Assembly: GCA_945873095.1 (NCBI GenBank)
Contig: CAMCBU010000014.1
Location: forward strand, 1-48,113
Source: Klebsiella pneumoniae
GTDB lineage: Bacteria > Pseudomonadota > Gammaproteobacteria > Steroidobacterales > Steroidobacteraceae
DNA: 48,113 nucleotides
Reading direction: 5' to 3'
Under the pieces are notes generated by a model. It was not told the origin of the DNA and ran no database searches. It saw nothing but the letters and a program-made list of their open reading frames with translations. Positions within the stretch are counted from its first letter, which is position 1. Each line of letters starts with the position of its first letter. Position numbers and translations under genes: made by a program. Shown piece by piece: positions 26,265 through 34,801 of the stretch.

Positions 26265-27473
26265 GTGAACGACGATCTATCCGCTAATGAGCCGACCGCT
26301 GCTGTCGCCGAGGTGGGTACTTCGAGTGGCCCGCTGGCAGGGCTTCGCGTGCTCGAGTTGGCTGGTATTGGTCCGGGGCCTTACGCTGGCATGCTGCTCG
26401 GAGATCTCGGAGCCGAAGTCATCCGGATTGAACGACGCGGCGCAGAGTCGACAGGAAATACCGATCCGACACTGAGAAATCGACGGAACATGGCGCTTGA
26501 TCTCAAGAGTCCGGCAGCGGTGGATGTCGTATTGCGCTTGGTTGAGCGCAGCGATGTTCTTCTCGAGGGGTTCCGACCCGGTGTGACCGAGCGTCTTGGC
26601 CTCGGCCCCGAGATTTGTTGCCAAAGAAACCCGCGCCTAATTTATGCACGAATCACGGGCTGGGGTCAGGATGGACCGCTGTCGCGTACCGCCGGGCACG
26701 ACATCAATTACATCGCTTTAACTGGTTTGTTGCATCAGATCGGCGACAAACAAGGGCGGCCAGTACCTCCGCTCAATGTCATCGGCGATTATGGTGGCGG
26801 TGGTCTGATGGTAGCGTTCGGTATCGTGTGCGCGTTGTTCGAGCGCACACGCAGCGGGAGAGGACAGGTCGTCGATAGCGCGATGATCGACAGCGTGATT
26901 TCTTTCACGGCGCCCTTGATGGGATTGCGTAATCAGGGTTACTGGATAGATCGTCCAGCGGCCAACTTTCTCTCAGGTGCCGCGCATTTTTACGACACCT
27001 ACGAAACTCGTGATGGGAAATGGCTAGCAGTAGGAGCTATCGAGCCGCAGTTTCATCGACTGTTGCTCGAGAAGCTCGGTCTTGACCCGACCGAGTTCGC
27101 GCTTGGCGTCGGTTTTCAGCAGGGTCTCTACTCGGAATTGGTTGAGGACATTTGGCCAGCCCTGCGCAGAAAATTGGCTGCTGCCATTCGTTGTCACAGC
27201 CGCGCCGAACTGGAAGCCATTTTCGACGGATCAGATGCGTGTGTTTCACCTATTTTGTCCATGCAGGAAGCGCTCGAGCATCCGCATAACGTGGCAAGAC
27301 AAGCGTTCATCGAGGTCGATGGAGTGACGCAAAACGCACCTGTGCCGCGTTTCAGTCGGTCTCGGCCGACGCATCCGCAAGCGGCCCGGGCGGTCGATGC
27401 AAACACCCTCGAAATCCTGAAAGAGCTCGGTTTATCTTCGGCTCAGATCGAGCAAGTATTGACCGCGCGTTGA
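26265..27473 (+). CDS. Alpha-methylacyl-CoA racemase (CaiB/BaiF family)
   Basis: A family III CoA-transferase-fold protein of 402 aa. It carries the residues that define alpha-methylacyl-CoA racemases: H145 (AGHDINYIALTG), D175 (GDYGGGG) and E260 (GAIEPQF), equivalent to the catalytic His, Asp and Glu of the mycobacterial enzyme MCR. RNRRNMALDLKS near residue 73 is the usual CoA-binding segment. The enzyme epimerises 2-methylacyl-CoA so that S-specific acyl-CoA oxidation can proceed, which points to a methyl-branched substrate (isoprenoid or sterol side chain). The GTG at 26265 lies 7 bases after the preceding stop. Its stop is 4 bases from that of the convergent ligase gene. Confidence 0.88.
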   Translation: MNDDLSANEPTAAVAEVGTSSGPLAGLRVLELAGIGPGPYAGMLLGDLGAEVIRIERRGAESTGNTDPTLRNRRNMALDLKSPAAVDVVLRLVERSDVLLEGFRPGVTERLGLGPEICCQRNPRLIYARITGWGQDGPLSRTAGHDINYIALTGLLHQIGDKQGRPVPPLNVIGDYGGGGLMVAFGIVCALFERTRSGRGQVVDSAMIDSVISFTAPLMGLRNQGYWIDRPAANFLSGAAHFYDTYETRDGKWLAVGAIEPQFHRLLLEKLGLDPTEFALGVGFQQGLYSELVEDIWPALRRKLAAAIRCHSRAELEAIFDGSDACVSPILSMQEALEHPHNVARQAFIEVDGVTQNAPVPRFSRSRPTHPQAARAVDANTLEILKELGLSSAQIEQVLTAR

Positions 27474-27476
27474 GAT

Positions 27477-29105
27477 TCACTTCGCTTTGACGACTTCGAC
27501 TTTCCCGCTAGCAAACAACTGACGCAGTGCGACTTTGTCGACTTTGCCAACGCTCGTTTTCGGTAGTGCCGTCACAAACGTGAAGTTTTCCGGTAGAGCA
27601 AAACGAGCGACGAGTGGGGCGAGATAATCGCGGATCGTTTGAGGGCTCGCTGCGGGTTGCTGCGTGTCGCAAACTAAAAATACCAACGGACGTTCTTCCC
27701 ATCGCGGATCGGGAATGCCGATCACACCAACTTCGATAACGCCTGGGCATCCCGCTATTTTGTTTTCGAGCTCGACGGAGGAAACCCATTCTCCACCGGA
27801 CTTGATCACATCTTTGGTTCGGTCGGTGATTTGAACGTACCCTCGCGGATCGATAGTGCCGACATCGCCGGTACGTAACCACCCATCTGCCGAAAAACTA
27901 TCGGATGCTGGGTTGTCGTGATAGCTCCCGGTTACCCACGGTCCGCGCAATTGAAGATCGCCGATGGTCGCGCCGTCGTTCGGTAAGGGTGCGTTCTGCG
28001 CATTCACGATACGTACTTGCATGCCTGGCACGGGACGGCCGCTTTTAGCGCGCCAGTCCGCCTCTTCGTCGGCAGAAACCGATCTCGGCGGGATCGATAA
28101 GCAACACATCGGGCTCGTCTCCGTCATACCCCAGCCTTGCAACACTGGGACTCCCCATTGTTCGCGCACTTTTCGGATCAGTACTGGTGAGACGGCTGAG
28201 CCGCCTGAAACCAGTACACGAAAACTGGTCATGTCGATGGGCGCTGCTCGATCAGCGATCAGCAGATCATTGATCAATGTGGGTACCAGTGCCGTGAAGG
28301 TCGGACGTTGCTGCTCAATCGCCGCGCGGATATCGGTTGCTTTGAGGTGTGGACCGGGTAATAACAGATCAGCACCGGACAGCCATGCAGAGAATGGTAG
28401 TCCCCAGGCGTTAGCGTGGAACATCGACGGCAACAACAAGACTCGATCCGATTGGCAAATTCCGAAGGTGTCTTTACCGAGTGTTGCAAGCGTGTGCAAA
28501 AAAACCGATCGGTGGCTGTAGACCACGCCTTTGGGCGCGCCGGTGGTGCCGCTGGTATAGCAGACAACAGCGGCATCCCGCTCGATGATCTCGGGCCAAT
28601 CGAAGGAGGATGGAGCGTTCCTCAGCAGTCCCTCGTAGTCGTGGAATTGAATGGTCTCAGATGTCATCCTGGCGGCCGTCGATCCGACGACGATGACATG
28701 ACGCAGAGAATTGACCTGCGGCAAAACGGTGGTCATTTGCGCCAAGAGGGCGCCGTCGATGATCAGCACGTCATCGGCTGCATGATTCATGATGCCAATG
28801 ACTTGTTCGGGGAAGAGGCGGACGTTCAGCGTGTGCAGCACTGCGCCCATGGAGGGCACGGCAAGATAGGCTTCGAGGTGCTGTTGATGATTCCAGCAAT
28901 ACGTAGCGACGCGCGCCCCGTTGCAGATACCTAATTGTTTGAGTGCCGACGCCAGTCGGTGTACGCGATTTCCAACATCCGCAAATGAGCTGAATTCGTA
29001 GGATTCACCATTGAAAGTGCCTATCTGGCTCTCGGCATGGATCCGTAACCCGTGCTGAAGGATCATCGGGATCGACAGCGGGAAGTCCATCATGGTCGTC
29101 AGCAT
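27477..29105 (-). CDS. AMP-dependent acyl-CoA ligase (AlkK-like)
   Basis: A 542-aa member of the adenylate-forming superfamily that activates a carboxylic acid to its CoA thioester with ATP. The P-loop-like motif YTSGTTGAPKGV is intact. The adenine motif GWGMTETSP, the aspartate motif DGWLRTGDVG, the hinge DRTKDVIKSGGEWVSS and a C-terminal catalytic lysine (TSVGKVDK) are all present. The sequence is closest in feel to medium-chain fatty acyl-CoA ligases of the AlkK type (LNVRLFPEQVIGIMNHA). Starts at the first ATG or at one of the next two Met codons are possible. It ends a leftward operon: receptor, SDR, phosphotransferase, ligase. Confidence 0.9.
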   Translation of the reverse strand: MLTTMMDFPLSIPMILQHGLRIHAESQIGTFNGESYEFSSFADVGNRVHRLASALKQLGICNGARVATYCWNHQQHLEAYLAVPSMGAVLHTLNVRLFPEQVIGIMNHAADDVLIIDGALLAQMTTVLPQVNSLRHVIVVGSTAARMTSETIQFHDYEGLLRNAPSSFDWPEIIERDAAVVCYTSGTTGAPKGVVYSHRSVFLHTLATLGKDTFGICQSDRVLLLPSMFHANAWGLPFSAWLSGADLLLPGPHLKATDIRAAIEQQRPTFTALVPTLINDLLIADRAAPIDMTSFRVLVSGGSAVSPVLIRKVREQWGVPVLQGWGMTETSPMCCLSIPPRSVSADEEADWRAKSGRPVPGMQVRIVNAQNAPLPNDGATIGDLQLRGPWVTGSYHDNPASDSFSADGWLRTGDVGTIDPRGYVQITDRTKDVIKSGGEWVSSVELENKIAGCPGVIEVGVIGIPDPRWEERPLVFLVCDTQQPAASPQTIRDYLAPLVARFALPENFTFVTALPKTSVGKVDKVALRQLFASGKVEVVKAK

Positions 29106-29129
29106 TTTTAGTGCTCCTGGCTCGACGGG

Positions 29130-30143
29130 TCAGCGGCTGTGAGCGACGTTGGCGGCTTCTTCGAGCAAGGCCGGCACGTCATATTCCAGTTTTCGCGCGT
29201 AATCGCTGTCGACACGTCCTTGTTGATACAAGAGATAGGCGCCTTCGACAATTGACGCGAGTCGCCAGAGCGCAAAAACAATATAGGTATCGAGGTGCTC
29301 CAGATCCAATCGAGTGCGTTCGGACCAACGTTTTGCGAGTTGCAGGCGAGAAATCACCGGCTCCTCGATTCGCGAGACGCGCTGAACGAATGAAAATCCT
29401 GGAGGTTCGACATGCCGTGGCCCCCAAAAGGCAAGCATCAGCCCCAGATCCGCGTAAGGGTTACCAATCGTTGCCAGTTCCCAATCGATGATGACCTTTA
29501 GATCAGGAGTGCTGCGCGAGAACAAAGTATTGTCAAGGTGAAAGTCACCGTGCATCACGGTCGGAGGCGGCGGGGCAGGAAGATTTTCTGATAGCCAAAC
29601 TGCTAGATCCTCGATTAAGGGGAGTTCGCGTCCGCATTCCTCTTGGCGAAGTTTGCGCAGACGTGCGATCTGCTTCGTGACGTAATCCTCGGGCGAACTC
29701 GGGCTTCTCATGCCGAGGGCTCGCCAATCGACCATATGCACTTCTGCTAAAGCGTCTACTAGTTCGGTTCCAAGTCGGGAAATGGTCGCCGCGCGAGGCA
29801 AATAGTTATCCGGTAGAGCCTCGGCGATGGCTACGCCGTCCACGTGTTCGATGACGCTAAACGGCTGCCCGACGATCGATGGATCGGCGCAGTAGGCGAG
29901 GGGCTTCGGAACTTTGACGCGTCCGTAGAGAGCCTGCAGCATGCCGTACTCGCGCAGCACGCCGGTGCCGGCACTTGAAGAAATCGTGTTGTCGGGCGGT
30001 CTGCGCAGCACCGTCAATCCGTCATCATGACGAATCAGCTGAGTGATATTGGAGTTGCCGCCGCCGAGGCGTTGCTCAATTCGCGCATTTCGCAAGCCTA
30101 GCTCGGTCTTTAGCCATCGCTCGAGTGTCGCTTGCGGTATCAC
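29130..30143 (-). CDS. APH-family phosphotransferase (ACAD10/11 kinase-like)
   Basis: A 337-aa kinase-fold protein of the aminoglycoside phosphotransferase superfamily. The catalytic loop is VMHGDFHLDNTLF (HGDxxxxN) and the metal-binding segment is VIIDWELATIGNPYADLG. The N-terminal lobe has LGGGNSNITQLI and LRRPP, typical of the subgroup fused to the dehydrogenase in human ACAD10/11. That subgroup phosphorylates 4-hydroxyacyl-CoA so the phosphate can be eliminated to give enoyl-CoA; LvaA of Pseudomonas putida is a free-standing example. An ACAD10/11-like dehydrogenase lies in the divergent operon at 33.4 kb, supporting this role. Resistance to aminoglycosides is not expected. Confidence 0.85.
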   Translation of the reverse strand: MIPQATLERWLKTELGLRNARIEQRLGGGNSNITQLIRHDDGLTVLRRPPDNTISSSAGTGVLREYGMLQALYGRVKVPKPLAYCADPSIVGQPFSVIEHVDGVAIAEALPDNYLPRAATISRLGTELVDALAEVHMVDWRALGMRSPSSPEDYVTKQIARLRKLRQEECGRELPLIEDLAVWLSENLPAPPPPTVMHGDFHLDNTLFSRSTPDLKVIIDWELATIGNPYADLGLMLAFWGPRHVEPPGFSFVQRVSRIEEPVISRLQLAKRWSERTRLDLEHLDTYIVFALWRLASIVEGAYLLYQQGRVDSDYARKLEYDVPALLEEAANVAHSR

Positions 30144-30159
30144 CGTGTGGCTCCGAGAC

Positions 30160-30876
30160 TCAGAATTGGGCCATCAAGCCGCCATCAGTCGGGATCACGG
30201 CGCCTGTCATATAGGTTGAGTTTGCGACCCAGCAAATGACGGCGGCTATCTCTTCTGCCCGTCCGATACGCCCTAGCGGGATGCGTTCGAGCAATTTGCT
30301 CATGGCTTTCTCGTCGACCGCCGAGGTCATTTCGCTCATTACCAAGCCGGGAACGACCAGATTCACTCGAATATTTCGCGGTGCGAGCTCGACAGCGAGC
30401 ACTTGCGTGAGCCCGGCAAGACCGGCTTTGCTAGCACCGTACGGACTGTCTCCCGGAAAACCGCGAAAGCCCACGACAGCACCGATATTGACGATAGCGC
30501 CTCCATCCCCCATCAGGTTGAGCGCAGCCTTGATGCAATGCATCGGACCAGAGAGGTTGGTTGCGAGCACCGCATCCCAGTCGGCCGTATCGAGTCGGGC
30601 GAGCTTACGTCCGCGATGTAAACCGGCGTTGTTGACCAAGACGTCAATGCTGCCCCACGTTTCACGAATACGGCCAAGGGAGGTTTGAACCGAATTGGGA
30701 TCTGCCACATCGGTTGCCAGCATCAAGGCATTTGGCCCGAGCTCCGCGCGAAGCGCGGGTAAGTTTATGTGCCGTGCGAGGACGGCAACGTGATCACCCT
30801 GCGAGAGAGCTTTTTTTGCGGTAGCGAGACCGATGCCGCGGGAGGCGCCGGTGATCACCCATCTTTTGGAAGGCAT
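30160..30876 (-). CDS. SDR family protein with Ser-to-Ala active-site change
   Basis: A 238-aa short-chain dehydrogenase. The nucleotide motif TGASRGIG is at 9-16, NNAG at 82-85, and the YxxxK pair is Y146/K150 (SPYGASK). The position of the catalytic serine, 13 before the tyrosine, is alanine 133 (NIGAVVG; FabG has NIGSVVG). Activity may be reduced or the role changed. The ATG at 30874-30876 is preferred; a much longer in-frame extension would overlap the upstream receptor gene. It lies between that receptor and the phosphotransferase in the leftward operon and may handle a hydroxyacyl-CoA or hydroxy-ketone intermediate. Confidence 0.85.
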   Translation of the reverse strand: MPSKRWVITGASRGIGLATAKKALSQGDHVAVLARHINLPALRAELGPNALMLATDVADPNSVQTSLGRIRETWGSIDVLVNNAGLHRGRKLARLDTADWDAVLATNLSGPMHCIKAALNLMGDGGAIVNIGAVVGFRGFPGDSPYGASKAGLAGLTQVLAVELAPRNIRVNLVVPGLVMSEMTSAVDEKAMSKLLERIPLGRIGRAEEIAAVICWVANSTYMTGAVIPTDGGLMAQF

Positions 30877-30915
30877 GAATCTTTGATCATCTCGACAAGA
30901 GAGCGGAACAGTCGT

Positions 30916-30956
30916 TCCGGAGCGATACTCGCCTATTCGGCGAGCATCGCTCCGGA
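30916..30956. terminator. Strong hairpin between receptor and SDR genes
   Basis: Two 18-base arms (TCCGGAGCGATACTCGCC and its near-perfect complement, one mismatch) flank a 5-base loop TATTC. It lies just after the stop of the leftward TonB receptor (30972). No T-run follows on either strand, so it may be a partial terminator or an mRNA-stabilising hairpin that lets receptor mRNA accumulate above the downstream enzymes. Confidence 0.55.
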
Positions 30957-30971
30957 TGACTACGCGACGGA

Positions 30972-33227
30972 TTACTTCCCGAAGTTGTGGGTGATCCGCA
31001 AGCCGTAGGTGCGCGGCGGGCGCGCAGCGGCGTAGGTCCAAAGTCCGGGGAAGGTGACGCTCGTGCCAACATCGTACGCCTGCGTCCAGGAGTCGTCGTT
31101 GGTGAGATTCATACCCCACAAAGTGAAGGTCGTGTTGTCCATACGATAACCGATCGAGGCATCAATCACCTCGTGCCCCTTGACCTGACTCTGAGGTGAG
31201 TTCAGAAAGGTGAGCTCTTGGTCGTCTACCAAGCGAAGATCCGCTTGCACCCAGACCGCACCGTTGGCGAGATTCCAGGTGTAGTTAGGCGAGATCGTTG
31301 CGGTGTACTCAGGTGCACGACGCAGCTTCAAGTACGATAAGTCGCGCTTGCTGACTGGCGTCGCTGGATCGGTATCGATCAGCTTCTTGAACTTAGAGTC
31401 CATGATGCCGATATTGCCGCTGAGCGTAAAGTTTTCGGTAACGCGAGCAGCCAGATCAAGTTCGATACCGTTGATCTCAGCCTGCGCAGCGTTGAGCACC
31501 AGCGTCTGCTGGCCTGTACCACCGGCGGTCGGCACGCTCTGCTCCTCCTGCTTGTCATCGTACTTCATCATGAAGACCGAGCCATTAAAGCGAACGCGAC
31601 CATCCATCCATTCGGATTTCCAACCGAGCTCATAGTTATCAACGGTCTCTGGATCGTAGGCGATCGAAGCAGCCTCATAGGTGCCCGGTCGGCCACTGAA
31701 GCCACCGGCCCGGAAGCCCTTCGAGTAGAGACCGTAAACCATGGCGTCGTCGTTGAGTCGATATCGCAGGTTCAACTTCGGCGTGAATTCGCTCCACGAC
31801 TTTTTGAACGGATTGGCGAGGCTGCCGAGCTTGGCTAGACCCGGCATGGAAGCATCGATGAGACCGCTGTCTTTATCGTCCTCGGTATAGCGACCGCCGA
31901 CGGTCAGTGTGAGTGCATCCGTCAGTTTGTAGTCAGCTTCAAAGAACGCTGCCTTCGACTCGGTGTTTTGCACGACCGTCTGGTCGATGGTCAAAACTGT
32001 CCCGGCTGGCAAGCCAAAGAGCACGTCACCGAAGCCGATATAGCTCCGCAGATCGATTCGGTAATCTGACTCCCAGATGTACAAACCGGCTGTTACGTCG
32101 AGACGCTCGCCAGTGTGAACCCAGCGTAGCTCGTGGCTCGCCTGATTCCACACGGCGGGACGATCGGTGTGGTAGAGCGTACGGGCGGTTCCGTCCCAAT
32201 CTTGGAAGACTTTTTCATCGGTCGAAAACTTACCGTAAACATATTCCAGCGCATTGCCTTCGTTTACGTCAAAGCGGGCGGTTGCCGTGTGCAGTTCGCT
32301 GTCAAAGTAAGTTTGATATCCGCCAAGACCATTTTGAAGGACTGTATAGCGATCGCCCGATTGCGGAGTTTGAATGCCTTTGGCGCACTCGCGATATGCC
32401 AAGCAAAAGATCTGATTGCTTTGGGCAACGTTCAGGACCGTATTAGCATCTTGATCTTGTTCGGTTTTGTCGTAACGGTACGTAAACTCGAAGTTGTCCG
32501 TCGGTTTGAAGGTGAAGCTCGGGCTAAAACTGGTGAACTCGAGCTTGCCCGTGTCGGCTTTTCGGGTTTGGTTGTAGAACCAACCGTCATTATCGCGTTT
32601 AGCTGCACCGAGTTTGAACGCAAACTTGTCTGAAAGCGGCAAGTTGATGTAGCCGTCGAGAGCCAATTCGCCGTAGTTACCGCCGCTTGCACGAACCGCG
32701 CCCGCGACACCTTCGGTGCTCGCCTTTTTACGCGTTACGTTGATAACGCCGGCGATCGAGTTACGGCCGAAGAGTGTGCCCTGAGGCCCACGCAAGATCT
32801 CAATACCTTGCAGGTCAAGGGCCTTGATCATGGCGCCCGAATTCACGCCGATGAAAATTCCATCGACGACGACACCGGCGGTCGGATCAAAGTTTTTCTC
32901 GACGTCCGTGGTGCCGATCCCGCGGATCGAGATAGCGGCTGGACTACCCGGTCCTTGTTGCAGATCGTTGATGATGACGTTGGGTGCAGCGTTAGCGAAG
33001 GACTGCAGATCGACGTCGGCGCGGCGCTCGAGGTCAGCTGCACCGAGTGCGCTGATCGAAGTGCCCAAATCCTGCAGGTTTTCCACACGCTTTCGTGCGG
33101 TGACGGTGATTTCCTCGAGTACTCCTTGGCTCGAGGCTTCGTCCGCTGAAAACGCTGTAACGCTGAATGAGCCGCAGGCCATCGCGACCGATGCGGCAAT
33201 CAGCAAGCTCGACTTCGACATGGTCAT
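30972..33227 (-). CDS. TonB-dependent receptor (751 aa)
   Basis: An outer-membrane receptor with a signal peptide (1-28, ending AFSAD) and a TonB box-like LEEITVTARKR at about 37-47. The plug domain contains AISIRGIG, GVVVDGIFIG and the signature EILRGPQGTLFGRNSIAGVINV. The barrel ends in a typical strand (YGLRITHNFGK). The ATG at 33227 follows GGAGGGG. It is the first gene of the leftward island operon and is divergent from the ACAD gene, with the CTTG palindrome between them. It probably brings the island's substrate across the outer membrane. The family is related to iron-siderophore receptors but also serves lipophilic carbon sources. Confidence 0.93.
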   Translation of the reverse strand: MTMSKSSLLIAASVAMACGSFSVTAFSADEASSQGVLEEITVTARKRVENLQDLGTSISALGAADLERRADVDLQSFANAAPNVIINDLQQGPGSPAAISIRGIGTTDVEKNFDPTAGVVVDGIFIGVNSGAMIKALDLQGIEILRGPQGTLFGRNSIAGVINVTRKKASTEGVAGAVRASGGNYGELALDGYINLPLSDKFAFKLGAAKRDNDGWFYNQTRKADTGKLEFTSFSPSFTFKPTDNFEFTYRYDKTEQDQDANTVLNVAQSNQIFCLAYRECAKGIQTPQSGDRYTVLQNGLGGYQTYFDSELHTATARFDVNEGNALEYVYGKFSTDEKVFQDWDGTARTLYHTDRPAVWNQASHELRWVHTGERLDVTAGLYIWESDYRIDLRSYIGFGDVLFGLPAGTVLTIDQTVVQNTESKAAFFEADYKLTDALTLTVGGRYTEDDKDSGLIDASMPGLAKLGSLANPFKKSWSEFTPKLNLRYRLNDDAMVYGLYSKGFRAGGFSGRPGTYEAASIAYDPETVDNYELGWKSEWMDGRVRFNGSVFMMKYDDKQEEQSVPTAGGTGQQTLVLNAAQAEINGIELDLAARVTENFTLSGNIGIMDSKFKKLIDTDPATPVSKRDLSYLKLRRAPEYTATISPNYTWNLANGAVWVQADLRLVDDQELTFLNSPQSQVKGHEVIDASIGYRMDNTTFTLWGMNLTNDDSWTQAYDVGTSVTFPGLWTYAAARPPRTYGLRITHNFGK

Positions 33228-33317
33228 TTGTCCCCTCCAAATTTAGATGTCTGACGGGCCGATTCTCAAAGGGCCAACCCTAGCAAGACGACCCGTAGCA
33301 ACACCGACGATAATCCT

Positions 33318-33336
33318 CTTGTTGTCGACTAGCAAG
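33318..33336. promoter_or_regulatory. Island operator copy 3 (CTTGYT-N7-ARCAAG)
   Basis: CTTGTTGTCGACTAGCAAG lies in the 221-base divergent region between the receptor and the ACAD gene. It overlaps a possible plus-strand promoter: TTGTCG (33322-33327), 17 bases, TATACT (33345-33350). This placement suits a repressor. The element is nearly identical to copy 1 and similar to copy 2, which lie 13 kb away. Confidence 0.6.
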
Positions 33337-33448
33337 TGAATCCGTATACTCGATTTCGATAGTCTTCGAAGGCCGATGGCGGTCATTGCGTCTGTGGTTT
33401 TTTCGCACTCGCGATGGACACGCGCAGCGGTTATTGCAGGGGGAAAAG

Positions 33449-34762
33449 GTGACCTGGGATTTTGAGACCGAGCCAGAGTTTCAAGAAAAACTCGACTGGA
33501 TGAGCGATTTCGTTCGTTCGGAAGTAGAGCCGTTGGATTTGGTATTTCGCGGCCCGGCTGACCCTTTCGATCCGGCTCGACCCGGACCGGCCGCCGCCAT
33601 GGCGCCCCTCAAAAAGATCGTTAAGCAGCGGGGGCTGTGGGCTTGCCATTTGGATGCGCACCTTGGGGGTCAAGGGTTCGGTCAGGTCAAGCTGGGGCTG
33701 ATGAATGAGATTCTCGGTCGTAGCCGTTTCGGCCCTACGGTCTTCGGGTGTCAGGCGCCCGATACCGGCAATATGGAAATCTTGGCTCGCTTCGGCACGC
33801 CGGAGCAGAAGCAACGATATTTAGACCCGTTGTTGGCGGGAGAGATCGCTTCTTGTTATTCGATGACCGAGCCGCAGGCCGGTGCCGACCCCGCTCAATT
33901 TACCTGCAGAGCGGAATTGATCGGTGACGAGTGGGTTATCAACGGCGAGAAGTGGTTCGCATCACACGCAGATTTTGCCCGATTTTTGCTTGTGGTCGTG
34001 GTCACGGATCCTTCGGTGCCGATACACCAGGGGGCATCTATTCTCATCGTCGATCGCGATTCGCCGGGGCTCGAGGTCGTTCGTAACTGTGCGGTCGGCA
34101 TGGTGAGTGAAATCGGCGTCGGTGTTCACGGCTACCTTCGGTTCAACAATTGCCGAGTTCCGAAGTCTCATATTCTCGGTAACCCCGGGCAGGGCTTCGA
34201 AGTGGCGCAGTCGCGCCTTGGTGGCGGACGGATTCACCATGCCATGCGAACGGTAGGCTTGCTAAACAAAGCGCTCGACATGATGTGCGAGCGGTCGTTG
34301 AGTCGAACCACCAAAGGTGAGTCGTTGTCGCAGAAACAACTGACCCAAGAAAAAATTGCAGACTCGTACACTCAAATCACCCAATTCCGCTTGCATGTGC
34401 TCTATGCCGCATGGCTGATCGACAAGCACAAGGCCTACACGCGAGAAGTGCGTCGGGAGATTGCGGCGGTCAAAGCTGCGATGCCTGGTGTGCTACGAGA
34501 CGTGGTTTATCGAGCTTTACACCTGCACGGTTCGCTCGGTATGACCAACGAAACGCCTTTGATGGCGATGTGGGCGACCGTGCCGGAGATGGGTATCGTC
34601 GACGGGCCGACCGAGGTCCACAAAATCAGTGTTGCCAAGGAAGTGCTACGTGATCGCAAGGGCTGCGACACCTTGTTTCCGGAGTACTACCTGCCGGATG
34701 CGATTGAGGCAGCAAAGAAAAAGCTAAATTGGGCGCTCGAGTTGGAGGTGGGAAACCACTAA
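33449..34762 (+). CDS. Acyl-CoA dehydrogenase, ACAD10/11-like
   Basis: A 437-aa FAD-dependent acyl-CoA dehydrogenase. Signatures are YSMTEPQAGADP, INGEKWF, RLGGGRIHHAMR and the C-terminal HGSLGMTNETPL and GPTEVHKISVAKEVL. CQAPDTGNMEIL and GRIHHAMR match the dehydrogenase half of human ACAD10/11, which acts on phosphorylated 4-hydroxyacyl-CoA in concert with a kinase domain. The matching kinase-like gene is at 29130-30143. The GTG at 33449 follows GCAGGGGG and sits where the family begins; a longer upstream start has no support. It is the first gene of the rightward unit of region B. Confidence 0.9.
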   Translation: MTWDFETEPEFQEKLDWMSDFVRSEVEPLDLVFRGPADPFDPARPGPAAAMAPLKKIVKQRGLWACHLDAHLGGQGFGQVKLGLMNEILGRSRFGPTVFGCQAPDTGNMEILARFGTPEQKQRYLDPLLAGEIASCYSMTEPQAGADPAQFTCRAELIGDEWVINGEKWFASHADFARFLLVVVVTDPSVPIHQGASILIVDRDSPGLEVVRNCAVGMVSEIGVGVHGYLRFNNCRVPKSHILGNPGQGFEVAQSRLGGGRIHHAMRTVGLLNKALDMMCERSLSRTTKGESLSQKQLTQEKIADSYTQITQFRLHVLYAAWLIDKHKAYTREVRREIAAVKAAMPGVLRDVVYRALHLHGSLGMTNETPLMAMWATVPEMGIVDGPTEVHKISVAKEVLRDRKGCDTLFPEYYLPDAIEAAKKKLNWALELEVGNH

Positions 34763-34801
34763 TTCAATTGAGTGAAATAACGTCGTAGAGGGCTGTTGAC
34801 G

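Noticed and set aside
29130-30143. Aminoglycoside resistance gene
   Set aside because: The fold is shared, but the sequence type and the nearby ACAD10/11-like dehydrogenase point to acyl-CoA metabolism.
30877-31119. Long N-terminal extension of the SDR at 30160
   Set aside because: It runs through the hairpin and into the receptor's 3' end, and its residues are Arg-rich shadow sequence without SDR features.
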